Assembly (NCBI GenBank): GCA_017578085.1
Contig: PKQR01000022.1
Span: 1 to 21,241, forward strand
Length of the DNA: 21,241 bases
Origin: Bacillota bacterium
GTDB taxonomy: Bacteria; Bacillota; Limnochordia; Limnochordales; ZCTH02-B6
Direction of reading: 5' to 3'
Shown here piece by piece: positions 14,557 to 21,241 of the stretch; within the stretch, counting starts at the first letter, position 1, and each line of letters begins with the position of its first letter. The notes under the pieces were generated by a model. The model worked only from the letters and a program-made list of their open reading frames with translations, was not told the DNA's origin and did no database searches. The position numbers and the translations under genes were made by a program.

Positions 14557-14738
14557 CTGCGGGTCGCGCCGAGCAGGTCCTTGTACGTGTCGATGTCCAT
14601 CCCGATGCCTACCCGCCGTGCGAACACGTCTGATCCCTTCTCCCTCGCGCACTCGACGCAACGGCGCGTTTCCGGCAGCGCCTCAAGCCGCTCGGGCGGG
14701 ATGGGCTTCTGGCACACCTCACACCGGCGCTCTTCCAC
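14553..14738 (-). CDS. Small DksA/TraR-type C4 zinc-finger protein
   Basis: This 61-residue protein has four cysteines as C-x2-C-x17-C-x2-C (Cys6, Cys9, Cys27, Cys30) around the PxPPERLEALP stretch characteristic of the DksA/TraR zinc finger. It lacks the long N-terminal coiled coil that carries the acidic tip in full DksA, so any direct action on RNA polymerase is uncertain; the C-terminal half (VFARRVGIGMDIDTYKDLL) is unfamiliar. The start is GTG at 14738. It is strongly supported by GGAGGTGATC, a perfect 10-base match to the 16S 3' end, 4 nt upstream. The gene is convergent with cutA and their TAG stops overlap (14553-14555 and 14554-14556). It follows the M3 peptidase by 227 bp in which I see no other gene. 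Confidence 0.78.
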   Translation of the reverse strand: MEERRCEVCQKPIPPERLEALPETRRCVECAREKGSDVFARRVGIGMDIDTYKDLLGATRS

Positions 14739-14965
14739 TGGTGATCACCTCCACGAGGCGATTGCCCGCCTCCACTGGACAACCGCGATTCCCTCCATGA
14801 TATAGCGCACCGGCGGCGGCCGTGCTCTGGATTGCTGTAATACTCCGCTAATTTCGGCACTATTGTGCGGTGTTCCTCCACCGGCGCCGGGTTGCAGGTC
14901 AGGGAGTGTCGCGTCGGGTACCATAAGGGCCGCTGCCGTGCGCTTGCGGCCCACGGCCGCCAACG

Positions 14966-16792
14966 TCAACCGCGCTGGCCCGCACCGGTGCTTGCGACAC
15001 GACGGGCTAAGGCCACAAACTCGTCCACGTCCTGCGTTACCAGTCTTACGGCGTCGGCCCAAGCCTCTTCGCGGGTCAGGTCCAGCCCCAGGTGCACCCG
15101 GGCCAGGTCCTCCACCCGCATGCGGCCCGTATCCCGCAGCACCGCTTCGCACAACCCTTCAAAGCCTTGGCTGGCCTCCCGCGCCCGGGCGTACACGGCG
15201 GCGCTGAAGAGGTAGCCGAATGTGTACGGGAAGTTGTAGAAGGGCGCCGTGGTCAGGTAAAAGTGCAGCTTGCTGGCCCAAAAGAGCGGGTGCCAGCTGC
15301 CCAGGCCGTTGCGGTACGCGCGCTTCTGGGCCGCTTCCATCAGGCTGTTGAGCTGGGCGACCGTGAGAGGCCCATTGCGGCGGGCGGCGTAAAACTCCAG
15401 CTCAAACAAATAGCGGGCGTAGATGTTCATCAGGAAGCCCACGGTGCGCTGCAGCCGGCTGTCCAGGAGCGCCAGCCGGCGGTCCGGGTCGGTCGTGGCC
15501 TTGAGGGCGGCATCGGCTACGATCATCTCCGCCAGCGTCGACGCGGTCTCCGCCAAGTTCATGGGATACACCCGCGCCAGAGGCGGCAAGTCCTTGATGA
15601 TGGAGAAATGGTACGCGTGGCCCAGCTCGTGGGCAAGGGTGTCGATGGCTTGGGGCCGGCCGGCGTACGTGAGGAAGATGCGGCTTTCCCCCCGCAAGGG
15701 GAAGCTGGCGCAAAAGCCACCAGCGTCCTTACCCGGCCGATCCTCCGCTTCCACCCACCCGTCGGCCAACGCCCGGGAGGCAAAGGCGGCCAGGCGCGGG
15801 CTAACCGCGGCGAACTGGTCGATGATGAACCGGGCGGCTTCGTCGTACGGAATCGTTTCCTGCCCGCTCTTCCCCACCGGCACTCCCACGTCGAACCAGC
15901 CCAACCGCTCGAGGCCCAACAGGCGCGCCTTCCATTCGAGGTACGCCAGCAGCTTAACCTGGCCCCGTTCCACCGCCGCCCACATGGCGTCCAGCGTCGC
16001 CCGCTCCATGCGGTTGCGGGAGAGCGGCTCGTGCAGCACCGAATCCCAGCCCCGGTGCCTGTACAGGGTCAGCCGGAAGCCGGCCAGGTGGTTGAGGGCC
16101 GCGGCGAAGATGTCCGCTTCCTGCGCCCAAGCCTGCTCATACGCCGCCGCCAGGCGGGTGCGGACGGACGGGTCCGGGTCCGTCAACCGCTGGGCGGCCT
16201 GGCCCACCGACAGGGCGATCCGGCGCCCCGCTTGCTCGAAAGGAATGCGGATCCGACCGGCCACGGTGTTGTACAGCTCACCCCAGCCGTGATAGCCGTC
16301 GACCCCAAGCTCGACGGCAAGGGCCTCCCGGTCGGGCGGCATCTTTTCCCGGGCGAGCCGGCGCCGCTCCTCCAACGCAAAGGCCACGGGCGCAACGGCC
16401 GGGTGGGCCAGCAGCGCCTGCCAGGCTTCATCCGAAAAGGCGGCCAGCTGCGCCTCCAGGCTGCTCAAAGCAGCCTCAAGGGCCGCTCCGATGGCGCGCA
16501 CCCGCGTAAGCAGGCTGCGGGCCGCCGCGTCGCTGGTGTCTTGGGCGGTCAGGCAGCGGCTGAAGCTGCCTGCCTCATGCAGCCGTTGCTGCAAATCTTG
16601 CCAACGGGTGATCAGGTCGGGCCATTCCCTGAGTCCTTCTCCTGGCCGGGGCGGGGTCACCGCTTGCACCTGCTGGCGAAACGCCTCCACGTCCCGGGCC
16701 AAGTCGGACAGGAACGCCGCGAAGAGAGCGGACGCGCTCCCGCCGGGGAAAAACCTCTCCAGGTCCCACCGCTGGGGCAAGGGCTTGGACAT
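14966..16792 (-). CDS. M3-family oligoendopeptidase (PepF-like)
   Basis: A cytoplasmic zinc metallopeptidase that cuts short peptides. From the ATG at 16792 it has 608 residues, the normal length for the pepF/M3 clade. The zinc site is HELGH (388-392) with the third ligand Glu415 in NLAETAS, the HExxH-plus-downstream-Glu arrangement of the M3 family. The late stretch PFYNFPYTFGYLFS is also typical. The open frame extends 24 codons further upstream, but that part overlaps aroA and is unlike the family; the chosen ATG has GGAGGGGG 7 nt upstream. It lies 14 bp after the aroA stop, so it is the third gene of an apparent transporter-aroA-peptidase operon. There is no signal peptide. No clear terminator follows. 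Confidence 0.92.
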   Translation of the reverse strand: MSKPLPQRWDLERFFPGGSASALFAAFLSDLARDVEAFRQQVQAVTPPRPGEGLREWPDLITRWQDLQQRLHEAGSFSRCLTAQDTSDAAARSLLTRVRAIGAALEAALSSLEAQLAAFSDEAWQALLAHPAVAPVAFALEERRRLAREKMPPDREALAVELGVDGYHGWGELYNTVAGRIRIPFEQAGRRIALSVGQAAQRLTDPDPSVRTRLAAAYEQAWAQEADIFAAALNHLAGFRLTLYRHRGWDSVLHEPLSRNRMERATLDAMWAAVERGQVKLLAYLEWKARLLGLERLGWFDVGVPVGKSGQETIPYDEAARFIIDQFAAVSPRLAAFASRALADGWVEAEDRPGKDAGGFCASFPLRGESRIFLTYAGRPQAIDTLAHELGHAYHFSIIKDLPPLARVYPMNLAETASTLAEMIVADAALKATTDPDRRLALLDSRLQRTVGFLMNIYARYLFELEFYAARRNGPLTVAQLNSLMEAAQKRAYRNGLGSWHPLFWASKLHFYLTTAPFYNFPYTFGYLFSAAVYARAREASQGFEGLCEAVLRDTGRMRVEDLARVHLGLDLTREEAWADAVRLVTQDVDEFVALARRVASTGAGQRG

Positions 16793-16806
16793 GGCCGCCC
16801 CCTCCT

Positions 16807-18129
16807 TCACCGGTAAGCCACCGACACGCCAAGCTGCGCCAGGAAGTCGAAATACGCCGGGCACGTCTTTGACACGCAGCCCGGATCACCGATACGGATG
16901 CCAGGCACGCGCACCCCCAGCAGAGCGAAGGCCATCGCCTGCCGGTGGTCGTCGTGGGGGTCCAGGGTCTCCCCCGGCTGCGGGTCGGCCGGGTAGACGG
17001 TGAACCCATCGGGGTGCTCTTCGACCCGGACGCCCAGCCGCCGCATCTGGCTCACGAACACGCCGATGCGGTCCGATTCGTGGCGGCGGATGTGGGGCAC
17101 GCCGGTCACCGTGATCGGGGCATCGGCAAACACCGCCGCCGCCCCCAGGGTCAACGCTTGATCGGACATGGGCCGCATGTCCACCGCAAAGCCGCCGCGA
17201 AGGCGCGCCGGTCCCACCACTTCCAAGTGGGAGGCACCCCGGTCCACCCGGCAGCCCATCCGCTCCAGGACGTCCACAAACCGCGCGTCGGGCTGCAGCG
17301 ACCGGTACCCCACGTTGGTGATCCGGACGCGGCCCCCCGACAACGCTGCCGCGGTCAAGAAGTAGCATGCGGTGGAGGCGTCGGCCTCCAGGGTAAGCGT
17401 ACGGGCGGCGTAGGGCCGCGGCCGCACCCGGATTCGCTCATATCCTTCCGCTTCCACGTCGGCTCCGAAGGCCCGCATCATCTCGATGGTCAAGCCGACG
17501 TACTCGGGCTGTACCAACTGATCAACAACTTCCACATCCACCGGGCGGCGGGCGTAAGGGGCTGCAAGAAGCACCCCGCTGGTGAACTGGCTGGAGACGC
17601 GGCCGGAGATGGCCACCCTGCCGCCGGTCAGGCCTGCCCGTACCCGGATAGGCAGTTGACCGTCCGTCGCCACGTAGGCGATGTCGGCGCCGAGCTCGCG
17701 CAAGGCGTCCACGAGCGGGGCGATCGGCCTGGCCCGCAGTTGGGCGCTGCCATCGATCTGCCATTCACCGGCGGTCCCGGCCGCGAGCGCCCCGGGCAGA
17801 AACCGGGCCAATGTCCCCGCGGAACCCACGTACAGTTGCGCTCCCTGGTTGGGCCAGCGGCCACCGCAGCCTGCGACCCGCGCCGTTGTCCCCTCGACGG
17901 CGACGTCCACCCCTAGAGCGGCCAAGGCCTGGACGCACCAGTAGCTGTCGTCGCTGCGCAAAATACCGTCCAGGTACGATACGCCTTCCGCCAATGCGGC
18001 GATGATGAGGGCACGGTTAGTGACGCTTTTTGATCCGGGCACAGCCAGATCCGCGTCGAGCGGCCGCGGCGGCGGTCCCACCACCACCGTTGCTCCCGGC
18101 GGCTGCCATGCCCACGGTGAACGGCTCAT
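16807..18129 (-). CDS. aroA: 3-phosphoshikimate 1-carboxyvinyltransferase (EPSP synthase, AroA)
   Basis: AroA joins shikimate-3-phosphate and phosphoenolpyruvate to give EPSP in the chorismate pathway. The 440-residue product is full length. Motifs are PGSKSVTNR (31-39), SSQFTSG (179-185), MSDQALTL (321-328, Asp323), RRHESDRI (348-355, Glu351), DDHRQAMAF (393-401) and DPGCVSKT (415-422, Lys421). The PEP/glyphosate loop reads VGSAGTLARFLPG (101-113), where E. coli-like class I enzymes read GNAGTAMRPL: Asn is replaced by Ser and the position of Pro101 is Phe. Gly-Thr and the Arg (Arg109) are kept, so the enzyme should be active. The ATG overlaps the transporter stop as ATGA. No other shikimate-pathway gene is present. 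Confidence 0.95.
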   Translation of the reverse strand: MSRSPWAWQPPGATVVVGPPPRPLDADLAVPGSKSVTNRALIIAALAEGVSYLDGILRSDDSYWCVQALAALGVDVAVEGTTARVAGCGGRWPNQGAQLYVGSAGTLARFLPGALAAGTAGEWQIDGSAQLRARPIAPLVDALRELGADIAYVATDGQLPIRVRAGLTGGRVAISGRVSSQFTSGVLLAAPYARRPVDVEVVDQLVQPEYVGLTIEMMRAFGADVEAEGYERIRVRPRPYAARTLTLEADASTACYFLTAAALSGGRVRITNVGYRSLQPDARFVDVLERMGCRVDRGASHLEVVGPARLRGGFAVDMRPMSDQALTLGAAAVFADAPITVTGVPHIRRHESDRIGVFVSQMRRLGVRVEEHPDGFTVYPADPQPGETLDPHDDHRQAMAFALLGVRVPGIRIGDPGCVSKTCPAYFDFLAQLGVSVAYR

Positions 18130-19082
18130 GGGGCTTTTGTTTCACCACGCGGCGGCAAATCCCTTGCCCGATGCGGCGGGGATTGTGCGGAAGGTGTAGT
18201 GCCGGCCGGCTCGGCGGAAGGCCAGGCGAGCCACGCTAGGGCCACAAGGATGAGGGCGCTGCCCGCCAGGGCCGCTGGACCAAGCCGCTCCCCCAGGACC
18301 AATGTCCCCAACAGCGCGGCAGTCAGCGGCTCGGCCAAGGACAGCGTGGTGGCCGTCGCGGCGGGCACGCGCGCCAGGCCCCGGCCGAACAGCACGTAGG
18401 ACGCGGCCGTCGCGACCAGTCCCAGGTGCAGGGCGGCCAAGACGCCCCGCGGTTCCGCGAGCCAGGTCAAATCGGAAACGAAGAGGATGGGAGCCAACAG
18501 CACAGCGCCGCCCGCGAAGGCCAGGGCCACGTACCCATCGGGCGTCACCGCCCGCAAGAGGCTCTTGCCGGCCACGGTGTAGACGGCGAAGGACGCTCCG
18601 GCGCCCAGCGCCAGCAGCACCCCGGCCCAGTTGACCTGCCAGCCGCCGTCGTCGCTCAAGAGCAAGGCGCAACCGGCCACGGCCAAAGCCGTCGCCATGG
18701 CCCACCGCCGTGAGGGGCGCTCGCCCGCCACAAGCCACTCCAAGAGGCCGGCGCTGATGGGGGCGCTGCCGATGGCGACCAGGGTCCCCAGGGCGACCCC
18801 GGTAGCGGCGACCCCGGCAAAAAAGCACACTTGGTAAGCGGCGACACCAGCGGCGGCCACCCAGGCGGCGGGACGCCGCCAGTCCGCAAGCCGTAGCCGC
18901 CCGCGGACCAAGGACAGCAGCAGCAGCGCCGCGCCGCCGATAGCCAAGCGCACGGCGCCGACAGCCGCGGGTTGGGCTCCTGCCGGCGCCAGCGCCTGGG
19001 CCGTACCGGTCGTGCCCCACAACACCGCGGCGAGAAGCACCAGCCAGCGACCTCCTTGTCCCGCCCTGCTCTCGTGTGCCAT
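18126..19082 (-). CDS. EamA-domain (DMT superfamily) transporter
   Basis: A polytopic inner-membrane transporter of the drug/metabolite exporter type. The 318-residue protein has two EamA repeats, about ten hydrophobic segments, the usual early LWGTTGTAQAL motif, and a second-half LSLAEPLTAALLGTLVLGE stretch that is a hallmark of the repeat. The tail is hydrophilic and Pro-rich. The start is ATG at 19082 with a modest site (GGGCAGGA). Its stop overlaps the aroA start (ATGA), so the two are translationally coupled. Substrate cannot be read from sequence; many relatives move amino acids or related metabolites, and the link with aroA suggests, without proving, an aromatic compound. The start lies only about 30 bp after the tRNA-Glu terminator, leaving no evident promoter of its own. 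Confidence 0.9.
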   Translation of the reverse strand: MAHESRAGQGGRWLVLLAAVLWGTTGTAQALAPAGAQPAAVGAVRLAIGGAALLLLSLVRGRLRLADWRRPAAWVAAAGVAAYQVCFFAGVAATGVALGTLVAIGSAPISAGLLEWLVAGERPSRRWAMATALAVAGCALLLSDDGGWQVNWAGVLLALGAGASFAVYTVAGKSLLRAVTPDGYVALAFAGGAVLLAPILFVSDLTWLAEPRGVLAALHLGLVATAASYVLFGRGLARVPAATATTLSLAEPLTAALLGTLVLGERLGPAALAGSALILVALAWLAWPSAEPAGTTPSAQSPPHRARDLPPRGETKAP

Positions 19083-19113
19083 CGTCCTGCCCCGCCCCTG
19101 GCCGATTCTGGAT

Positions 19114-19154
19114 AAAGAGAAAGCCGCCCTGCACCTGATCAGTGCATCGCGGCT
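19114..19154 (-). terminator. Terminator after tRNA-Glu
   Basis: On the minus strand a stem AGCCGC (19154-19149) with GCGGCT (19127-19122) encloses a second stem TGCAC/GTGCA across a short internal loop, and is followed by TTCTCTTTAT. It starts 10 nt after the CCA end of tRNA-Glu. It separates the tRNA from the EamA transporter gene, whose start is about 30 bp further on. Confidence 0.8.
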
Positions 19155-19164
19155 TACAGCGATC

Positions 19165-19240
19165 TGGTACCCCCAACGGGATTCGAACCCGTGCCGCCGC
19201 CTTGAAAGGGCGGTGTCCTAGGCCGCTAGACGATGGGGGC
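19165..19240 (-). tRNA. tRNA-Glu (anticodon UUC)
   Basis: The 76-nt cloverleaf includes an encoded CCA end. The acceptor stem is GCCCCCA/TGGGGGT (G1-U72 wobble), the D arm region reads CGTCTAGCGGCCTAGGAC, and the anticodon stem CCGCC/GGCGG holds the loop CTTTCAA with anticodon TTC (19204-19206). The T arm CGGGTTCGAATCCCG is standard. It has its own promoter and terminator, separate from the two tRNAs upstream. Confidence 0.97.
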
Positions 19241-19263
19241 TTGAAAAGCGGCTCCCTCACGTT

Positions 19264-19292
19264 ATTCTAGCGCGCCGCCGGTGTGCTGTCAA
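19264..19292 (-). promoter_or_regulatory. Sigma-A promoter for tRNA-Glu
   Basis: On the minus strand TTGACA (19292-19287) and TAGAAT (19269-19264) are separated by 17 bp, nearly perfect consensus. The tRNA 5' end lies 23 bp after the -10 box. Confidence 0.88.
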
Positions 19293-19352
19293 ACCTTTGT
19301 GCAGCGGGGTATTGCCAGCGTTAACCGGTCGAGACCGCGCTGTAAACGGCAA

Positions 19353-19388
19353 GCCCACCGGATATCGGCAACTCATCTCCCGGTGGGC
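19353..19388 (-). terminator. Probable terminator of the tRNA-Asn/tRNA-CAU transcript
   Basis: A perfect 9-bp stem, GCCCACCGG (minus strand, 19388-19380) with CCGGTGGGC (19361-19353), has an 18-nt loop and begins 6 nt after the CCA end of the CAU tRNA. The T-tract is poor (TTGCCGTTT), so this may be a processing stem and not an efficient terminator. Confidence 0.55.
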
Positions 19389-19394
19389 CTGGCG

Positions 19395-19470
<76 letters not shown>

Positions 19471-19477
19471 CGTCAAC

Positions 19478-19552
19478 TGGCTCCTCGGGCAGGATTCGAA
19501 CCTGCAACCACCCGGTTAACAGCCGGGCGCTCTACCATTGAGCTACCGAGGA
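19478..19552 (-). tRNA. tRNA-Asn (anticodon GUU)
   Basis: The 75-nt cloverleaf includes an encoded CCA. The acceptor stem is TCCTCGG/CCGAGGA, discriminator G, D arm GCTC/GAGC, anticodon stem CCCGG/CCGGG with loop CTGTTAA and anticodon GTT (19518-19520), and T arm GCAGGTTCGAATCCTGC. It is the first gene of the tRNA transcript, 7 bp before the CAU tRNA. Confidence 0.97.
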
Positions 19553-19596
19553 ACGGCGCATGCGGTGTGGTTGCCCGGCGGGTTCACCGCAAACTC

Positions 19597-19626
19597 ATTA
19601 TAGGGTTCCCCCGCCGGCCCTGTCAA
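19597..19626 (-). promoter_or_regulatory. Consensus sigma-A promoter for the tRNA-Asn/tRNA-CAU operon
   Basis: On the minus strand TTGACA (19626-19621) and TATAAT (19602-19597) are both perfect consensus, separated by 18 bp. The tRNA-Asn 5' end is 44 bp after the -10 box. The -35 box lies 24 bp past the rpoD stop codon. Confidence 0.9.
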
Positions 19627-19631
19627 ACGCT

Positions 19632-19646
19632 CCCGCGCGGCGCGGG
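19632..19646 (-). terminator. Weak hairpin after rpoD
   Basis: CCCGCG/CGCGGG with a 3-nt loop begins 4 nt after the rpoD stop and is followed only by AGCGTTT, whose T's are part of the -35 region of the next promoter. It is a poor intrinsic terminator; rpoD transcripts may run into the tRNA operon. Confidence 0.4.
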
Positions 19647-19650
19647 CTTT

Positions 19651-20781
19651 TCACTCCAGAAAGTCCTTGAGCTTCTTGCTGCGGCTCGGGTGGCGCAGCT
19701 TCCGCAACGCTTTGGCCTCGATCTGGCGGATGCGCTCGCGGGTGACGCCAAACACCTGGCCCACCTCTTCCAGGGTGCGCGCCCGGCCGTCGTCGAGACC
19801 GAAGCGCAGCCGCAGCACCTTTTCCTCCCTGGGCGTCAGCGTGTCCAGGACGTCCTCGAGCTGCTCCTTGAGCATGAGGTACGACGCGGCCTCCGCGGGC
19901 GCCGGCGCCTCCTGGTCTTCGATGAAGTCCCCCAGGTGGCTGTCCTCTTCCTCGCCGATGGGCGTCTCCAGCGACACAGGCTCTTGGGCGATCTTTAGGA
20001 TCTCCCGCACCCGCTCCTCAGGCAGCCCCATCCGCTCCGCGATTTCCGCCGGCGTCGGCTCGCGCCCCAGCTCCTGCAGGAGCTGGCGGGAAACGCGGAC
20101 CAGCTTGTTGATGGTTTCCACCATGTGCACCGGAATGCGGATGGTGCGCGCCTGGTCGGCGATGGCCCTGGTAATGGCCTGCCGAATCCACCACGTCGCG
20201 TAGGTGCTGAACTTGAAGCCCTTGCGGTAGTCGAACTTCTCTACCGCCTTGAGCAGGCCCAAGTTCCCCTCCTGGATCAGGTCGAGGAAGAGCATGCCGC
20301 GCCCCACGTAGCGCTTGGCGATGCTCACCACCAGGCGCAAATTAGCCTCGGCCAGCCGGCGCTTGGCTTCCTCATCGCCTTGCTCGATCCGCTTGGCCAG
20401 CTCCACCTCTTCCTCGGCCGTGAGGAGCGGCACCCGCCCGATCTCCTTGAGGTACATGCGCACCGGGTCATCGAGGCCGACCCCTTCAGGCACGTTCAAG
20501 TCGAGGGACGCCAAGTCCGCGTCGGGGACGATGCCGTTGGCGGCGTCGTCACCCTCGTCAGGAAATGCGTCCGCGTCAGCGCTGTCCGGGATCACGTCGA
20601 TGCCCTGGCTCGCCAAGCGCTCGTAGACCTCGTCGATCTGCTCTGGGGAGAGCTCGACGTCCTGCAGCACGTCCATGATCTCCCGGTAGGTAAGCGCACC
20701 GCGCTTCTTCCCCCGCTGCACCAGCTCATTGATGCTCTCCAGATCCGGGAGATTGGGTGTCTGTCCGTCCCCGTCCGTCAC
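19651..20781 (-). CDS. rpoD: RNA polymerase primary sigma factor (sigma-A/RpoD)
   Basis: This is the housekeeping sigma factor that directs RNA polymerase to -10/-35 promoters. The 376-residue product has a region 1.1-like N-terminus (about 10-65), an acidic linker, region 1.2 from DDPVRMYLKEIG (about 104), region 2 with GNLGLLKAVEKFDY and FSTYATWWIRQAI, region 3 (RIPVHMVETINKL), and region 4 with the helix-turn-helix TLEEVGQVFGVTRERIRQIE near the end. The length matches Bacillus SigA. The start is GTG at 20781 with AAGGGGGGAG 6 nt upstream. It follows dnaG by 30 bp, the classic macromolecular-synthesis arrangement. The promoters seen in this window (TTGACA/TATAAT) fit its expected specificity. 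Confidence 0.98.
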   Translation of the reverse strand: MTDGDGQTPNLPDLESINELVQRGKKRGALTYREIMDVLQDVELSPEQIDEVYERLASQGIDVIPDSADADAFPDEGDDAANGIVPDADLASLDLNVPEGVGLDDPVRMYLKEIGRVPLLTAEEEVELAKRIEQGDEEAKRRLAEANLRLVVSIAKRYVGRGMLFLDLIQEGNLGLLKAVEKFDYRKGFKFSTYATWWIRQAITRAIADQARTIRIPVHMVETINKLVRVSRQLLQELGREPTPAEIAERMGLPEERVREILKIAQEPVSLETPIGEEEDSHLGDFIEDQEAPAPAEAASYLMLKEQLEDVLDTLTPREEKVLRLRFGLDDGRARTLEEVGQVFGVTRERIRQIEAKALRKLRHPSRSKKLKDFLE

Positions 20782-20811
20782 TGTGGGCTCCCCCCCTTCG
20801 TACTTGCGCCT

Positions 20812-21241
20812 TCACGCACGAAACAGGTCGCTCCTTAACCTTTTATACTCCACCAACAGCCTGGCCAGCATACCGACGTCGGCCCCGCCCCCGGCATCCA
20901 GCGCCGAGAGCTTCCGCTCAAGGCCCAACAGCCGCCGCCGGATGCGCTCCTGCCGCAGGCTGCGCAAAGCCTCCTCCCACGGGACCTCGGCCAACGTGCC
21001 TTGCGCCCACACGTCGCGCAGCCAGTTGGCTTCCGGACTGTCCGGCAAGCCCGCCAGCCACGCGGCCGGATCCTGGCCCTCCCCGGCCGGCCGGGCAGCC
21101 AACAACCGCACGGCCCCCGCCACCACTGGGCTCGACCAGGCGCCGGGCTCGTCCAACTGGGCCAGCATGCGCGCAAGGCCGTCGCCTGCCAGGATATGCC
21201 GAAGGACCACTTGTTCGGCACCAAGCAGGCGATCTCCTCCC
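20812..21241 (-). CDS. dnaG: DNA primase (DnaG), C-terminal fragment
   Basis: The gene enters from the right edge; about 143 C-terminal residues are visible and the frame stays open to the edge, so this is a window truncation. The visible part opens with LLGAEQVVLRHILAG, the helix typical of the helicase-binding C-terminal domain of primase, and ends in basic and leucine-rich helices (RQERIRRRLLGLERKL). The zinc and TOPRIM domains lie outside. The call rests on this helix pattern and on position 30 bp before rpoD. The divergent C-terminal domain alone would not be conclusive. Confidence 0.82.
   Translation of the reverse strand, partial: GGDRLLGAEQVVLRHILAGDGLARMLAQLDEPGAWSSPVVAGAVRLLAARPAGEGQDPAAWLAGLPDSPEANWLRDVWAQGTLAEVPWEEALRSLRQERIRRRLLGLERKLSALDAGGGADVGMLARLLVEYKRLRSDLFRA

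Noticed and set aside
14745..14881. Possible small minus-strand gene upstream of the zinc-finger gene (MPKLAEYYSNPEH... or MEGIAVVQW...)
   Set aside because: The frames run into the zinc-finger gene out of phase or stop after a few codons, and no family is recognised; the less GC-rich patch is more likely regulatory.
15092..16816. Plus-strand open frame (574 codons) opposite the M3 peptidase
   Set aside because: Antisense shadow of an intact metallopeptidase; no recognisable domain.

Overview
The window is GC-rich bacterial chromosome, almost fully coding, with no insertion sequence, phage gene, CRISPR array or rRNA gene. It is a housekeeping region. The dnaG-rpoD pair, a dcw (division and cell wall) cluster opening with mraZ-rsmH-ftsL, a class B penicillin-binding protein ending in PASTA domains, a MurE with the DNPR motif of meso-diaminopimelate-adding enzymes, Gram-positive-type SufB, strong GGAGG-type ribosome binding sites and many GTG/TTG starts all suggest a high-GC member of the Bacillota (for example the Symbiobacterium/Thermaerobacter/Limnochorda kind). 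This placement is inference; there is no 16S gene to test it.

Layout. 1-11055 (minus strand) is the dcw cluster, transcribed mraZ, rsmH, ftsL, PBP (ftsI/pbpB/spoVD type), murE, murF, mraY, ftsW, murG, murC, with murC leaving the window. These genes make the peptidoglycan precursor from UDP-MurNAc-peptide to lipid II and build the septal synthase. murD, normally between mraY and ftsW, is missing. Just upstream of mraZ are four TGGGG-type direct repeats at an exact 10-bp period, a probable MraZ autoregulatory operator. 11056-11410 is the divergent intergenic region to sufB; it also holds two inverted repeats, three 9-bp repeats at a 16-bp period, and a near-consensus sigma-A promoter for sufB.

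11411-14556 (plus strand) carries a lone sufB closed by a clear intrinsic terminator, then citrate synthase and cutA. A small DksA/TraR-type zinc-finger gene converges on cutA, and the two stop codons overlap.

14966-19082 (minus strand) is a tight operon: EamA-type transporter, aroA (EPSP synthase, ATGA overlap with the transporter) and an M3-family oligoendopeptidase. It lies directly behind tRNA-Glu and its terminator.

19165-19552 (minus strand) has three tRNA genes with encoded CCA: Asn(GUU), a CAU tRNA (probably Ile2) and Glu(UUC). Two near-perfect sigma-A promoters serve them. 19651-21241 (minus strand) is rpoD (sigma-A) and the C-terminal end of dnaG, the usual macromolecular-synthesis pair.

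I found no convincing undescribed multi-gene system. The points most worth a second look are the MraZ operator, the missing murD, the 16-bp-spaced repeats before the orphan sufB, the variant active-site loop of AroA, and the transporter-aroA-peptidase operon sitting behind a tRNA terminator.
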